Positions 52,724 to 61,778 of a stretch of 64,000 nt of DNA are shown here, one piece after another (positions within the stretch are counted from its first letter, which is position 1; every line of letters begins with the position of its first letter). Both the position numbers and the translations under genes were made by a program. Source of the stretch: Halobacteriales archaeon QH_7_65_31 (GTDB lineage: Archaea > Halobacteriota > Halobacteria > Halobacteriales > Haloarculaceae). The notes beneath the pieces are model-generated. The model ran no database searches and was not told the origin of the DNA. It saw only the letters and a list, made by a program, of their open reading frames with translations. The DNA lies in the NCBI GenBank assembly GCA_003021785.1, contig PXQU01000016.1, forward strand, positions 334,377 through 398,376. Reading direction: 5' to 3'.

Positions 52724-54203
52724 CTGGCTGGCGATTCGAGCGCAGGCGACGCCGGCCAGAACCGCACTCGTTCACGCGAGCTCCGGGGAGGCGACCAGCT
52801 ACGGGACGCTCGACGACGAGGTCGAACGCCTCGCCGGACGGCTGGCCGGGTTCGGCGTCGATGTCGACGACCACCTCGGCGTCGTCGCGGAGACCCGACC
52901 GGCGTTCGTCAGACTCGCTCACGCCGCCAGCAGACTCGGCGCTGTCCTCGTTCCGCTCAACGCCCGTCTGACAGCGCGCGAACTCACCACGGCGCTCGAC
53001 ACGGCAGACGTGGACACGCTTGTCTGCACGGCTGCAACGGAGGCGACGGCCGCCGAGGCGTTCGACGGTCCCTTGGCGACCCTCGACCCGCCGACAGCGG
53101 GCGCTCGGAGGGTATCGAGCATACATCCCGAGCCGTTCGAGCTGGGCTCGTGGACGCGCGACTGCACCGCAGTGCTGCTCGCGACCTCGGGCACGACCGG
53201 TGGCCCGAAGCTCGTTCGGCTCACGATGGGCAACTTGGCCGCAAGCGCGGCCGCGTCCTCGTGGCGACTCGGCGTGCTTCCGGACGACTGCTGGTACTGC
53301 ACGCTCCCGATGTACCACATGGGCGGGCTGGCTCCCGTCTATCGGAGCGTCCTCTACGGGACCGGCGTCGCCGTCTCCGAGGGAGGGTTCGACCCGGCCG
53401 AATCACTCGCCGAGATCGAACGGAACAACGTGACGACGACCTCGCTCGTCCCGACGATGTGCCGTGAACTGCTAGACGCAGACGACGCCGGCGTGCTCGC
53501 GACGCTCCGGTTCGTCCTCGTTGGCGGCGCGCCGACGCCGGATTCGCTCGTTGAGCGGGCCAGAGCGGCCGACGTAGCACTGTATCCGAGCTACGGGATG
53601 ACCGAGACCAGCTCACAGATCGCGACCGCGAGTCCTGACCAGACGCGGGACGCGCTTGGAACCGTCGGCTCACCGCTGATGTTCACGCAGGTGCGTATCG
53701 TCGACGCCGACGGCGTCCCGGTCGAACCCGGTGACTCGGGCGAAATCGTCGTCAGCGGCGCGACCGTCACCCCGGGCTACTACGACGATCCCGAGGCGAC
53801 CGCCGAAGCGTTCGGTCCCCACGGCTTCCACACCGGTGACGCCGGCTACCGCGACGAATCGGGGCAGCTGTGGGTGTTGAACCGCCTGACAGACCGTATC
53901 ATCACCGGCGGCGAGAACGTCGATCCCGGTGCGGTCGCAGCCGTGCTCAGGGACCACCCCGACGTGGACGACGCGTTCGTTGCGGGCGTCCCGGACGAAC
54001 GGTTCGGCCAGCGCGTCGCGTCGCTCCTCGTCGGTCCCGACTCGACCGAGCCGGTCGAGCGGTTCGCACGCGACCGGCTGGCCGGGTTCAAGATTCCGCG
54101 CCAGTGGCGACTCGTCGAGACGCTTCCGCGGACCGCCTCCGGAACTGTCGACCGCGCCGCCGCGAGTCTCCTGCTCGAAGACGCCGACAGCGACTCGTCC
54201 TGA
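52716..54203 (+). CDS. menE: o-Succinylbenzoate-CoA ligase
   Basis: A 495-residue adenylate-forming ligase that activates o-succinylbenzoate with ATP and CoA for menaquinone synthesis. Its motifs are AVLLATSGTTGGPKLVRLT near residues 156-174, YPSYGMTETSSQIA near 290-303, HTGDAGYRDESGQLWVLNR near 372-390 and the C-terminal hinge with TGGENVDPG. The ATG at 52716 (MRDWLAIRAQ) matches the expected N terminus and lies within the menC 3' end. Order menA-C-E is compact; menF, menD and menB are not in this window. Confidence 0.9.
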   Translation: MRDWLAIRAQATPARTALVHASSGEATSYGTLDDEVERLAGRLAGFGVDVDDHLGVVAETRPAFVRLAHAASRLGAVLVPLNARLTARELTTALDTADVDTLVCTAATEATAAEAFDGPLATLDPPTAGARRVSSIHPEPFELGSWTRDCTAVLLATSGTTGGPKLVRLTMGNLAASAAASSWRLGVLPDDCWYCTLPMYHMGGLAPVYRSVLYGTGVAVSEGGFDPAESLAEIERNNVTTTSLVPTMCRELLDADDAGVLATLRFVLVGGAPTPDSLVERARAADVALYPSYGMTETSSQIATASPDQTRDALGTVGSPLMFTQVRIVDADGVPVEPGDSGEIVVSGATVTPGYYDDPEATAEAFGPHGFHTGDAGYRDESGQLWVLNRLTDRIITGGENVDPGAVAAVLRDHPDVDDAFVAGVPDERFGQRVASLLVGPDSTEPVERFARDRLAGFKIPRQWRLVETLPRTASGTVDRAAASLLLEDADSDSS

Positions 54204-54242
54204 TACGTCTCCACTTTTGCCGACTGCGCTCGTACCCCGCGT

Positions 54243-55025
54243 ATGTGCACCCTCACGTTCGCGTTCCGGCAGTTCGACGCGCCGCTGGCCGTCGCCGCCA
54301 ACCGCGACGAGCTGTACGCGCGACCGTCCAGTTCGCCGCGGCAGTGGGATCGATCCGATATCTTCGCACCGCGCGACGAGGAGGCCGGCGGCACGTGGAT
54401 CGGGACGAACGCTGCCGGTGTGCTCGTCGCTATCACGAACCGCTGGAGCCGGGACGTGACGGACGGCGATCGGTCGCGTGGACTACTCGTTCGGGACGCG
54501 CTCACGGAGCCGAGCGCCGCGGCCGCGGCCGACTACGTCCGTAGCGAACTCGATACCCGCGTCTACGAGCCGTTCCATCTGCTCGTTGCCGACGGTGACT
54601 GCGCCGTGCTGTTCGAGCACGACGCGACCGACTCAGAGACGCATCTCGCAGCCGGAACCTACGTCGTCGGTAACGCCGGCTGGTGTGGCGAGCGCGGCGG
54701 GCCGACCGACGCGACCGCGCCACAGCGAACGCGCTCCGTCTTCACCCCGGGTGAGGGGGCCGAGCGCGGGCGCGAGCAGATCGCCGCCGACGAGGCGGTC
54801 CTCGACGCACTCACAGAGACGGATCACGAGACGGCGACGGAGTGGCTCGACAGGGCCGGTGAGATACTCGGCGATCACGAGTACGGGGTCTGTCTGCACG
54901 GCGAGTCGTTCGGGACGAAATCGGCGACGCTGGTCGAACTCGGAGCGACCACGCGCTGGCGGTACGCCGACGGGCCGCCGTGCGAGACGCCGTTTGAACC
55001 GCACGGAACAGACGATAGAGTTTAA
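54243..55025 (+). CDS. NRDE family (TANGO2-like) protein
   Basis: A 260-residue protein with the family signature AANRDELYARP near residues 18-28 and the start MCTLTF, placing a Cys next to the N terminus as in Ntn-type hydrolases (Cys2). Other conserved blocks are GGTWIGTNAAGVLVAITNR near 50-68 and the C-terminal CLHGESFGTKSATLV near 218-232. TANGO2 proteins occur in all domains and have been linked to lipid metabolism and haem handling, but the reaction is unknown. Monocistronic start 40 bases after menE. Confidence 0.88.
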   Translation: MCTLTFAFRQFDAPLAVAANRDELYARPSSSPRQWDRSDIFAPRDEEAGGTWIGTNAAGVLVAITNRWSRDVTDGDRSRGLLVRDALTEPSAAAAADYVRSELDTRVYEPFHLLVADGDCAVLFEHDATDSETHLAAGTYVVGNAGWCGERGGPTDATAPQRTRSVFTPGEGAERGREQIAADEAVLDALTETDHETATEWLDRAGEILGDHEYGVCLHGESFGTKSATLVELGATTRWRYADGPPCETPFEPHGTDDRV

Positions 55026-55049
55026 CAGGGCGACCGCCGTCGTTACCGT

Positions 55050-55388
55050 ATGGCCGAACAGCTCACCGACGAGGAGGAGACGGCACTGGAGCTTATCGCT
55101 CGCGAGCGGGGGATCCATCAGAGCGAGTTCTGGAAAGAGATGGATATCAGCTCGCGCAAGGGGAGCCGTCTCGTCGAGTCGCTCGAAGAGAAGGGGCAGG
55201 TCGAACGCGAGGAGAGCGTCTACGAGGGGCACACGACGTACTTCATCGAGCCGATCGTCGATCCGACCGATCTCGAGTTCTCGCTCCTGATGGCCGACAA
55301 TATGCTCTCGCCGTTCGTCGGCGACGACGAGATCGATGCCAACTCCGACAAGCTCACCCAGTGGGTCATGACCCTCGCGTATCAGTAG
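55050..55388 (+). CDS. Winged-helix DNA-binding protein
   Basis: A 112-residue protein with a helix-turn-helix in ALELIARERGIHQSEFWKEMDISSRKGSRLVESLEEKGQVEREE (residues about 12-55), typical of MarR/TrmB-like wings, followed by the wing TYFIEP and a C-terminal helix for dimerisation. It probably regulates nearby or distant genes. The ligand and target are not evident. It follows the NRDE gene by 24 bases and may share its transcript. Confidence 0.8.
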   Translation: MAEQLTDEEETALELIARERGIHQSEFWKEMDISSRKGSRLVESLEEKGQVEREESVYEGHTTYFIEPIVDPTDLEFSLLMADNMLSPFVGDDEIDANSDKLTQWVMTLAYQ

Positions 55389-55419
55389 CGACGAACTGCA
55401 CCCGTCTACTCACCTGCTC

Positions 55420-55839
55420 CTACTCGCGGAACAGCCGGTACGTCGTCCCGCCGGTGGCGACCACCGTGCCGTCGTGAACGCTTGTCACCTCACACTCCGT
55501 GACGCCCATCGAACCACCGGCACGAACCACCTCGGCCTCGACACGGAGGTCGTCGGTCGCCGGTCGCACGTATCGCGTGTTGAGATCGGTCGTCGTCAGT
55601 GCGACCTCGGTCGGGTCGTCGAACGTCGTCCGGAGCGCGAACCCTGAAGCGGTGTCGATCACCGTCGCCGTCACGCCGCCGTGGACGGTTCCGGAGCCGA
55701 TGTTCGCCAGCTTCTCGTCGAACGGGAGCTTGAACACCGCACGTCCGTGTTCGAACTCGATCACCGACAGATCGAGCCACGAGAGCAGTCCGTGATCCGA
55801 CAGCTCTGCGGCGAGGGGCTCGTACTCCGCACTCGGCAT
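55420..55839 (-). CDS. PaaI-type thioesterase (hotdog fold)
   Basis: A 139-residue hotdog-fold thioesterase. GTVHGGVTATVIDTASGFAL near residues 47-66 contains the family His-Gly-Gly motif and the catalytic Asp, and DLNTRYVRPATDD near 83-95 is the second conserved block. It hydrolyses acyl-CoA and prevents CoA trapping. It is 1 base downstream of the dehydrogenase/hydratase fusion gene on the same strand, so it belongs to the same operon, which fits acyl-CoA turnover. Confidence 0.88.
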   Translation of the reverse strand: MPSAEYEPLAAELSDHGLLSWLDLSVIEFEHGRAVFKLPFDEKLANIGSGTVHGGVTATVIDTASGFALRTTFDDPTEVALTTTDLNTRYVRPATDDLRVEAEVVRAGGSMGVTECEVTSVHDGTVVATGGTTYRLFRE

Positions 55840-55840
55840 G

Positions 55841-57793
55841 TTACTTCCCCTCGAACTCGGCCTCGCGATCCTCCATGAACGCCGCCGCGCCCTCCTGCAT
55901 ATCCTCGGTCGCGAGAAGCTGTCCGAACGCCTGCGACTCCAGTTCGAGACCGGCCTCCAGCGCCTGATCGCTGCCGACGTTCATCACGCGCTTGGCCTTC
56001 CTGAGCGCGACCGGCGCGCCGTGGACGAGATCATCGAGGAACGCCTCGACCGTCTCCTCGAACTCCGACTCCGGGACGGAGCGGTTGATGAGCCCCCACT
56101 CCTGTGCGCGGTCGGCGGAGATGTGTTCACCGCGGAAGACGAGCTCCTTCGCGCGCGCCTCAGAGAGCATCCGCATCGTGCGCTGTGTACCACCACCGCC
56201 CGGCAGCAGACCGAGATTGATCTCGGGGAAGCCGAACTCCGACGCCTCGGTCGCGATGCGGAGATCACAGGCGAGTGCGAGCTCGTGGCCGCCGCCGAGA
56301 CAGAAGCCGTCGATCTTCGCGAGCGTCGGACGCGGATACGCCGCGACGGTCTCGAAGAACTCGGTGATGCCGGCCTCGTACGGCTCGCGACCGGCGAATC
56401 CGGTGATATCCGCGCCGGCGGAAAAAGCGCGGTCGCCCGCCCCCTCGAAGGTGACGGCCCGGACCTCATCGAGAGCAGTGCTGTCGAGCAGGTGGACGAC
56501 CTCGTCCATGAGATCGCCGTTGAGCGCGTTCATCCGCTCCGGTCGGTCCAGCGTAATCGCGAGTAACCCGTCCTCGGACAGCTCGTGTTCGATGGTGGCG
56601 TAGTGGCGGTCGCCGTCGTCCTCGTACTCGTAGAACCCCTCGCCGGCGTTTTCGCCGGTCGCGCCCGTCTCGACGAGCTCGCGCAGGTGGTCCGACGGCT
56701 CGTACCGCTCGTGACCGTAGCTCTCGTGGAGCGATTCGAGCGTTTCGAGTACGGTGTCGAGACCGAGCTTGTCGCCGCGGCGACACGGTCCCTCGGGAAA
56801 GCCGGCCCCGAGTCGCATCCCGGTGTCGATTGCATCGGCGGTCGCCACGTCGTCGCCGATGAGTCGTGCGGCCTCGTTGACGATGCGCGCCTCGATGCGA
56901 AGGGTGTCCACGTCCTCGCCCTGTCCGGCCTCGTAGGTGGTCCCCTCCCCGTCCTCGTACTCGTAGTACCCCTTACCGGTCTTCTGACCGAGCTCCTCGG
57001 CGTCAACTTTCTCCTGAACGATCGGCGGCACGTCACGGCCCGCCTCTTTCCGGACGTGATAGCCGATGTCGATCCCCGTCAGGTCGCCGAGCTCGAACGG
57101 TCCCATCGGGTAGCCGCGACGGTGGACCATCGCGGCGTCGATCTCCTCGACGGTCGCGACGCCCTCGCTCGCCATCCAGCCCGCCTCGTCACCGAACGGG
57201 CCGAGCACGCTGTTGACGACGAAGCCGTTCACGTCTTTCCGCACGTAGATCGGCGTCTTGTCGATGGATTCGACGAACTCGTAGGCCGTCCCCGCGGTCT
57301 CGTCGGTCGTCTGCTCGCCGTAGATAACCTCGACCAGGTCCATCTTCACCGGCGGGTTGAAGAAGTGCATGCCGACGACCCGTTCCGGTCGGTCCGTCGC
57401 GGTGGCGATCTCCGTGATCGACAGCGAGGAGGTGTTCGAGGCGAGAATCGCCTCCTCGGGCGCGAACTCATCGAGATCAGAGAAGATCTCTCGTTTGATC
57501 TCCATCTGCTCGGGCGCGGCCTCGATGACGAGATCGGCGTCCGCGACGGCGGTTTCGAGATCGACCGCGGTATCGATTCGACCGAGCACCGTCTCGGCTT
57601 CTTCTGAGACGACGCCCTTCTCAGAGAGCTTCTCCAGTGACCACTTGATCGACTCGAACCCGTCGTCCACAAGCTCCTGTTCGATGTCGCGCATCACCAC
57701 GTCGTAGCCGGCGATCGCGGCGACCTCCGTGATGCCGTGGCCCATACTGCCTGCCCCGAGTACCGTCACCTGCGAGATGTTATCTACGTTCAT
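55841..57793 (-). CDS. 3-hydroxyacyl-CoA dehydrogenase/enoyl-CoA hydratase fusion (paralogue)
   Basis: A 650-residue beta-oxidation enzyme with the same architecture as the one at 34921-36888. Dehydrogenase motifs: [18 protein letters not shown] near residues 11-28, NTSSLSIT near 120-127 and HFFNPPV near 143-149. Hydratase motifs: FSAGADITGF near 458-467, FCLGGGHELALACDLR near 497-512 and GFPEINLGLLPGGGG near 522-536. It carries out two consecutive steps on fatty acyl-CoAs. A likely operon with the hotdog thioesterase downstream. Two paralogues suggest different chain-length preferences, which sequence alone cannot confirm. Confidence 0.93.
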   Translation of the reverse strand: MNVDNISQVTVLGAGSMGHGITEVAAIAGYDVVMRDIEQELVDDGFESIKWSLEKLSEKGVVSEEAETVLGRIDTAVDLETAVADADLVIEAAPEQMEIKREIFSDLDEFAPEEAILASNTSSLSITEIATATDRPERVVGMHFFNPPVKMDLVEVIYGEQTTDETAGTAYEFVESIDKTPIYVRKDVNGFVVNSVLGPFGDEAGWMASEGVATVEEIDAAMVHRRGYPMGPFELGDLTGIDIGYHVRKEAGRDVPPIVQEKVDAEELGQKTGKGYYEYEDGEGTTYEAGQGEDVDTLRIEARIVNEAARLIGDDVATADAIDTGMRLGAGFPEGPCRRGDKLGLDTVLETLESLHESYGHERYEPSDHLRELVETGATGENAGEGFYEYEDDGDRHYATIEHELSEDGLLAITLDRPERMNALNGDLMDEVVHLLDSTALDEVRAVTFEGAGDRAFSAGADITGFAGREPYEAGITEFFETVAAYPRPTLAKIDGFCLGGGHELALACDLRIATEASEFGFPEINLGLLPGGGGTQRTMRMLSEARAKELVFRGEHISADRAQEWGLINRSVPESEFEETVEAFLDDLVHGAPVALRKAKRVMNVGSDQALEAGLELESQAFGQLLATEDMQEGAAAFMEDREAEFEGK

Positions 57794-57908
57794 ACGGGCG
57801 CATCTGACGGGCGACTGCTCTTAACTCCACCGCCACGGTTTAGCGATGTTAGCGTTTCTCCCGCGTTTCTCTACTGGCGTAAACTCGACAGCTCCCCTCA
57901 CTTTCCCC

Positions 57909-57999
57909 GGCACTCGCTTCGCTCGTGCCATCTACTCGCGTGTCGTCGCTTCGCTCCTCCCGCTCGTCGTTCGAGGAAGCTCACTCCGTTTGCTTCCTC
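57909..57999. repeat. Two inverted repeats ahead of rpoL
   Basis: GGCAC (57909-57913) pairs with GTGCC (57925-57929), and GAGGAAGC (57973-57980) pairs perfectly with GCTTCCTC (57992-57999); both loops are 11 bases. They lie in the 248-base gap between the fusion-enzyme gene start and rpoL, and would be in the leader of the rpoL message if transcription starts upstream of them. Confidence 0.5.
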
Positions 58000-58041
58000 C
58001 ACTCCGAAACGTACTTCCGCGTCTCGCTCCCTGTACTCGGT

Positions 58042-58326
58042 ATGGAACTCCGCGTTATCGAAAACGAAGAAACCGAACTCGCTATCGAAATCGCCGGCGA
58101 GGACCACACGTTCATGAACGTCCTCAAGAGCGCGCTGCTGGAGACAGACGGCGTCGCCACCGCGACGTACGATATGAACCCCGAGCAGTCGGGCGGCCAG
58201 ACGGACCCGATTCTCAACATCGAAACCGAGTCCGGCACTGCACCGCTCGACGCGCTCGAAGCCGCGACGACCACCGTTAAGACGAAATCCGACGCGTTCA
58301 CCGACGCGTTCGACGCTGCCACGTGA
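58042..58326 (+). CDS. rpoL: DNA-directed RNA polymerase subunit L
   Basis: A 94-residue archaeal RNA polymerase subunit (equivalent of eukaryotic Rpb11), which forms the assembly platform with Rpo3. The core [34 protein letters not shown] near residues 1-34 is the family N terminus and contains the conserved EDHTFMN. The ATG at 58042 is the natural start; the open frame upstream has no similarity. Full length. Confidence 0.93.
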   Translation: MELRVIENEETELAIEIAGEDHTFMNVLKSALLETDGVATATYDMNPEQSGGQTDPILNIETESGTAPLDALEAATTTVKTKSDAFTDAFDAAT

Positions 58327-58496
58327 CCGACTCGCGGCTCATCCTCCTCACCGCTCCGTCGTCGCGGATACCGGAGTGAAAGTAGTCTCGGTAGCTCCCA
58401 AAATAGCGGGTAGCGTCGTTGTGTAGTCGTTACACGCGTAGCTGTTCAGTTTCGCGCCACCGTGGTGAAAGTGGTCGGTTCGGAGCGATGAACCAA

Positions 58497-59312
58497 CTAC
58501 AGCCGGACCGGCACGCCCTCCTCGTCCAGATACTCCTTCACCTCACCAATACCGAACTCGTCGAAGTGGAAGATAGACGCGGCGAGCCCGGCGTCCGCAC
58601 CGGCGTCGGTGAACACCTCGTACATGTCCTCTGGACCGCCACAGCCGGAGGAGGCGATGACGGGCGTCGAGACGTTCTCACAGACGACCGTCGTGAGCGG
58701 GACGTCGTAGCCGTCCTTCGTCCCGTCGGCGTCGATGCTGTTGACGAACAGCTCACCTGCGCCTCGGGACTCCACCTCGTTCGCCCACTCGACGACGTCG
58801 AGCTCCGTTCCCTCGCGACCTCCTTTGACGGTGCACTCGAACCAGCAGGACTCGCCGTCGATCTCGGCGTAGTGTTCCCCCTGCTCGTCGAACCGCCGGC
58901 GCGCGTCCACCGAGATAACGATACACTGTGAGCCGAACGCCCGCGCTCCCTCGTTCACCAGCGACGGCTCCGCGATGGCTCCGGAGTTGATAGACACCTT
59001 GTCCGCACCGGCCCGGAGCGTCTGCTTGATGTCGGCTCTGGTTCGGATCCCGCCCCCGACCGTCAGCGGGATGAACACCTCGTCCGCGACCGCGGAGACG
59101 GTATCGAGCATCGTCTCGCGACCCTCGGCACTGGCCGTGATATCGAGGAAGACGAACTCGTCGGCTCCGGCTTCGTTATACCTCTTCGCCATCTCGACCG
59201 GATCGCCGGTGTACCGGAGATTCTCGAAGTTGACGCCGGTGTAGACGGCGGCGTTCCCGTCCTCGTCTACGTCCACGTCGATACAGGGGATGACGCGTTT
59301 CGTCAGGGTCAT
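58497..59312 (-). CDS. hisF: Imidazole glycerol phosphate synthase cyclase subunit
   Basis: A 271-residue (beta-alpha)8 barrel that makes imidazole glycerol phosphate and AICAR in histidine synthesis, using ammonia from HisH. The conserved start [12 protein letters not shown] near residues 5-16, the [10 protein letters not shown] block near 79-88 and [11 protein letters not shown] near 97-107 include the barrel phosphate site. The C-terminal block [15 protein letters not shown] fits HisF. The ATG at 59312 matches the family. Divergent with the Lrp-like gene, sharing a 91-base gap. Confidence 0.95.
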   Translation of the reverse strand: MTLTKRVIPCIDVDVDEDGNAAVYTGVNFENLRYTGDPVEMAKRYNEAGADEFVFLDITASAEGRETMLDTVSAVADEVFIPLTVGGGIRTRADIKQTLRAGADKVSINSGAIAEPSLVNEGARAFGSQCIVISVDARRRFDEQGEHYAEIDGESCWFECTVKGGREGTELDVVEWANEVESRGAGELFVNSIDADGTKDGYDVPLTTVVCENVSTPVIASSGCGGPEDMYEVFTDAGADAGLAASIFHFDEFGIGEVKEYLDEEGVPVRL

Positions 59313-59403
59313 ATCGCTGCTACTCCCGGCGGGGGTTTCACGGTTTCGTCGTCCCAGTTTCACATACGGAAGATACTTTTTCGATCGCACGAAACGGGAG
59401 CGT

Positions 59404-59832
59404 ATGAGTACCGATACCACCGAGGAACGCATCCTCTCGGTGTTGGAGGAGGACGCGCAGGCGTCGTACGCCGAGATCGCGAATCAGGCGGGCGTCTCGA
59501 AGCCGACCGTTCGCAAGTACGTGGACAAGCTGGAGTCTGACGGCGTGATCGTCGGCTACTCCGCCGACATCGACCCGAAGAAGCTCGCATCCCGGTCGAT
59601 TGCTCTCGTCGGTATCGAGGTCGCGAGCGAGGAGTACGTCGAGGCCTCCCGTGCGCTGGCCGCACTCGACACCGTCGAGGCGCTGTACGCCTCCTCCGGC
59701 GACCACACGCTCATGGCCGAGGTGCGCGCGGCCGACGGAAACGCCGTCGGAACCGTCATCTCCGAGGATATCCTCACCGTCGACGGCGTCACGGAGGCAC
59801 ATCCGTCGTTCCTGCAGGAGCGACTCAAGTAA
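59404..59832 (+). CDS. Lrp/AsnC family transcriptional regulator
   Basis: A 142-residue regulator with the N-terminal HTH in TTEERILSVLEEDAQASYAEIANQAGVSKPTVRKYVDKLESDGVI (residues about 4-48) and the C-terminal RAM (ASR-like) domain from about 65, where amino acids bind. Lrp proteins in haloarchaea sense amino acids and oligomerise. A TATA-like ATACTTTTTC about 30 bases before the ATG supports this start. It is divergent from hisF, which may be a target. Confidence 0.88.
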   Translation: MSTDTTEERILSVLEEDAQASYAEIANQAGVSKPTVRKYVDKLESDGVIVGYSADIDPKKLASRSIALVGIEVASEEYVEASRALAALDTVEALYASSGDHTLMAEVRAADGNAVGTVISEDILTVDGVTEAHPSFLQERLK

Positions 59833-59871
59833 CCCCGCGACTGTTTTCCCCCCGCCGCCCCTCGTGTGGGT

Positions 59872-60360
59872 ATGCCGACGTACCACCGCGCCACGTGGGT
59901 CGATGCACCGCTCGATGAGGTCTGGGCGTTTCACTCACGAATCGAGGGACTGACGGCACTGACGCCGGGCGTCGCGAATCTCGAAATCGAGTCGGTGACC
60001 GGTCCTGACGGTGAACCTGACCCCGAGACGCTGGAGGAGGGGGCACGCATCGAGATGTCGCTGCGACCGTTCGACGTGGGTCCACGCCAGTCGTGGACCT
60101 CCGTCATCACCGACCGGGAGGCCGACCTCGAAGCCGGGCGCGCCTCCTTTTGCGACGTGATGGAGGGCGGACCGTTTCCGGAGTGGGAACACACGCATCG
60201 CTTCTTCGAGACCGACGCCGGCGAGACGCTCGTGGACGACCGCGTCGTCTACCGGCTGCCGGGGGGACCGCTCGGCCGACTCGCAGCACCGTTCGGCGGG
60301 CTCGGCTTCGGGCCGATGTTCTACCACCGCCATCGAACGACGAAGGCCCGGTTCGAGTGA
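59872..60360 (+). CDS. SRPBCC family protein (lipid-binding-like)
   Basis: A 162-residue protein with the Bet v1-like SRPBCC fold: VDAPLDEVWAFHSRIEGLTALTPGV near residues 8-32, the beta strands around MSLRPFDVGPRQSW and a C-terminal GLGFGPMFYHRHRTTKARF. Such proteins bind hydrophobic ligands or act as cyclases and chaperones. No membrane helix. The ATG at 59872 was preferred over a GTG two codons upstream. Ligand unknown. Confidence 0.8.
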   Translation: MPTYHRATWVDAPLDEVWAFHSRIEGLTALTPGVANLEIESVTGPDGEPDPETLEEGARIEMSLRPFDVGPRQSWTSVITDREADLEAGRASFCDVMEGGPFPEWEHTHRFFETDAGETLVDDRVVYRLPGGPLGRLAAPFGGLGFGPMFYHRHRTTKARFE

Positions 60361-60403
60361 CACGCACCGGAAACAGTAACTCCCGTCCGGGAGGAACGGC
60401 GTT

Positions 60404-61294
60404 GTGACGCTACTCGGCACGCTCGAACGTCGGACGCCGCCGATCGTCGGGTTAGCCGTCGCTATCGTCGCCGTCTCCACGAGCGCGATACTCATCCGCT
60501 TCTCCGACGTGCCGAGCGGCCCGATGGCGTTCTGGCGCGTCACGCTGACGTGGCTGCTCCTCGCGCCGCTCGCGCTCCGGTCACGCGAGGAGTTCCGCCG
60601 TTTCGACCGACGTGATCTGGTGTCGGCACTGCTTGCCGGGCTTGCGCTCGCGGCTCACTTCGCGACGTGGTTCGAATCCGTCGACAAGACGACTGTCGCC
60701 GCGAGCGTCACGCTCGTCACGACACAACCGGCGTTCGTCGCCGTCGGCGCGTATCTCCTCTTCGGGGAGTCGCTGTCGCGGCGCTCGCTCGCCGGCATCG
60801 GTATCGCGCTCGCCGGTTCGGTCGTGATGAGTCTCGACGGATTACTCGGCGTGACGACCGCCTCCGAGCCGACGCTCGGAAATCTCCTCGCGCTCGCGGG
60901 GGCCGTCCTCGCTGGTCTCTACGTGCTCGCGGGGCGGTCGGTTCGCCAGCGGATCAGTCTCGTCCCGTATGTCACCGTCGTCTACGTCGTCTGTGCGGCC
61001 GGACTGCTGGCCTACTCGCTCGCCGCCGGGGACGCCGTCGTCGGCTACCCGCCCCGCGAGTGGCTCCTCTTTCTCGGGATGGCCGTCGGGCCGGGTCTGC
61101 TCGGTCACACGGTCGTCAACTGGGCGCTCGCCCACATCGAAAGCTCCGTGGTCAGCGTCGCCTTCGTCGGCGAGCCGGTCGGCTCGACGCTGCTCGCGCT
61201 CCTCCTACTCGGTGAAGTGCCCGGCTGGCTCACGCTCGTCGGTGGCGCTGTCGTCATCGGCGGGATCTATCTCACCGCGCGTGGTCGGGATTAA
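60404..61294 (+). CDS. EamA/DMT superfamily transporter
   Basis: A 296-residue membrane protein with two EamA repeats and about ten helices: the first repeat around residues 12-135 and the second 146-293, both starting with small-residue helices. Members of the drug/metabolite transporter superfamily export amino acids or metabolites. GTG start at 60404. Its final bases overlap the DUF123 gene by four on the opposite strand. Substrate not predictable. Confidence 0.85.
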   Translation: MTLLGTLERRTPPIVGLAVAIVAVSTSAILIRFSDVPSGPMAFWRVTLTWLLLAPLALRSREEFRRFDRRDLVSALLAGLALAAHFATWFESVDKTTVAASVTLVTTQPAFVAVGAYLLFGESLSRRSLAGIGIALAGSVVMSLDGLLGVTTASEPTLGNLLALAGAVLAGLYVLAGRSVRQRISLVPYVTVVYVVCAAGLLAYSLAAGDAVVGYPPREWLLFLGMAVGPGLLGHTVVNWALAHIESSVVSVAFVGEPVGSTLLALLLLGEVPGWLTLVGGAVVIGGIYLTARGRD

Positions 61295-61695
61295 CGCGGC
61301 TCGTCGTGGGCCGCTCTGACGGCCTGTTCCAGCTCCTCACCGTCGGGTGCGTACGCGAGATGGCTCTGACAGTCGCAGTCGGACGCACCGAACCCCTCGA
61401 CCGGTCCGGTCGGGAGCGCACTCGCGACGGCACACTCGATGTCCGATTCCGTTCGCACGTCGTCTGCGAGCGTGGCGTCCGGGTGGCCGAGCAGATAGTC
61501 GATATGCCAGTGGCGCGTGTCGCGCACGCCGCTCGCGATCTCCTCGTGCCGGTCGACGCGCGCGAACCCGCCCGCGCCGAGCGCCGAGCCGGTGTAGCCG
61601 TACCAGCCGGGCTCGAACCGGTGGGTCCCGAGCGCACCTACCTCGATCGCTGTCGGCGCTGTCAGTCGGACGAGCAATGTGTACGTGCCACCCAT
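61291..61695 (-). CDS. DUF123 (GIY-YIG-like) protein
   Basis: A 134-residue protein of the DUF123/GIY-YIG-like group: YTLLVRLTAPTAIEVGALGTHRFEPGWYGYTGSALG near residues 4-39 contains the GWYGYTGSA segment that mimics the GIY-YIG nuclease motif, and RHWHIDYLLGHPDA and DCDCQSHLAY follow. Catalytic activity is uncertain for this branch. ATG at 61695 chosen over an earlier in-frame codon because it fits the conserved start. Convergent with the transporter gene. Confidence 0.85.
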   Translation of the reverse strand: MGGTYTLLVRLTAPTAIEVGALGTHRFEPGWYGYTGSALGAGGFARVDRHEEIASGVRDTRHWHIDYLLGHPDATLADDVRTESDIECAVASALPTGPVEGFGASDCDCQSHLAYAPDGEELEQAVRAAHDEPR

Positions 61696-61778
61696 GCCAG
61701 CGAATTGAACGCCCGCCACAAAGCAGTCGCGACTGCCCGATCGACCGTTTGAGGTGCTCCGGAACGGATGATCCCCCT

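Noticed and set aside
58327..58496. Possible RNA gene between rpoL and hisF (GTGTA-GTCGT-TACAC hairpin)
   Set aside because: A single 5-bp stem with no promoter or further structure; expected by chance.
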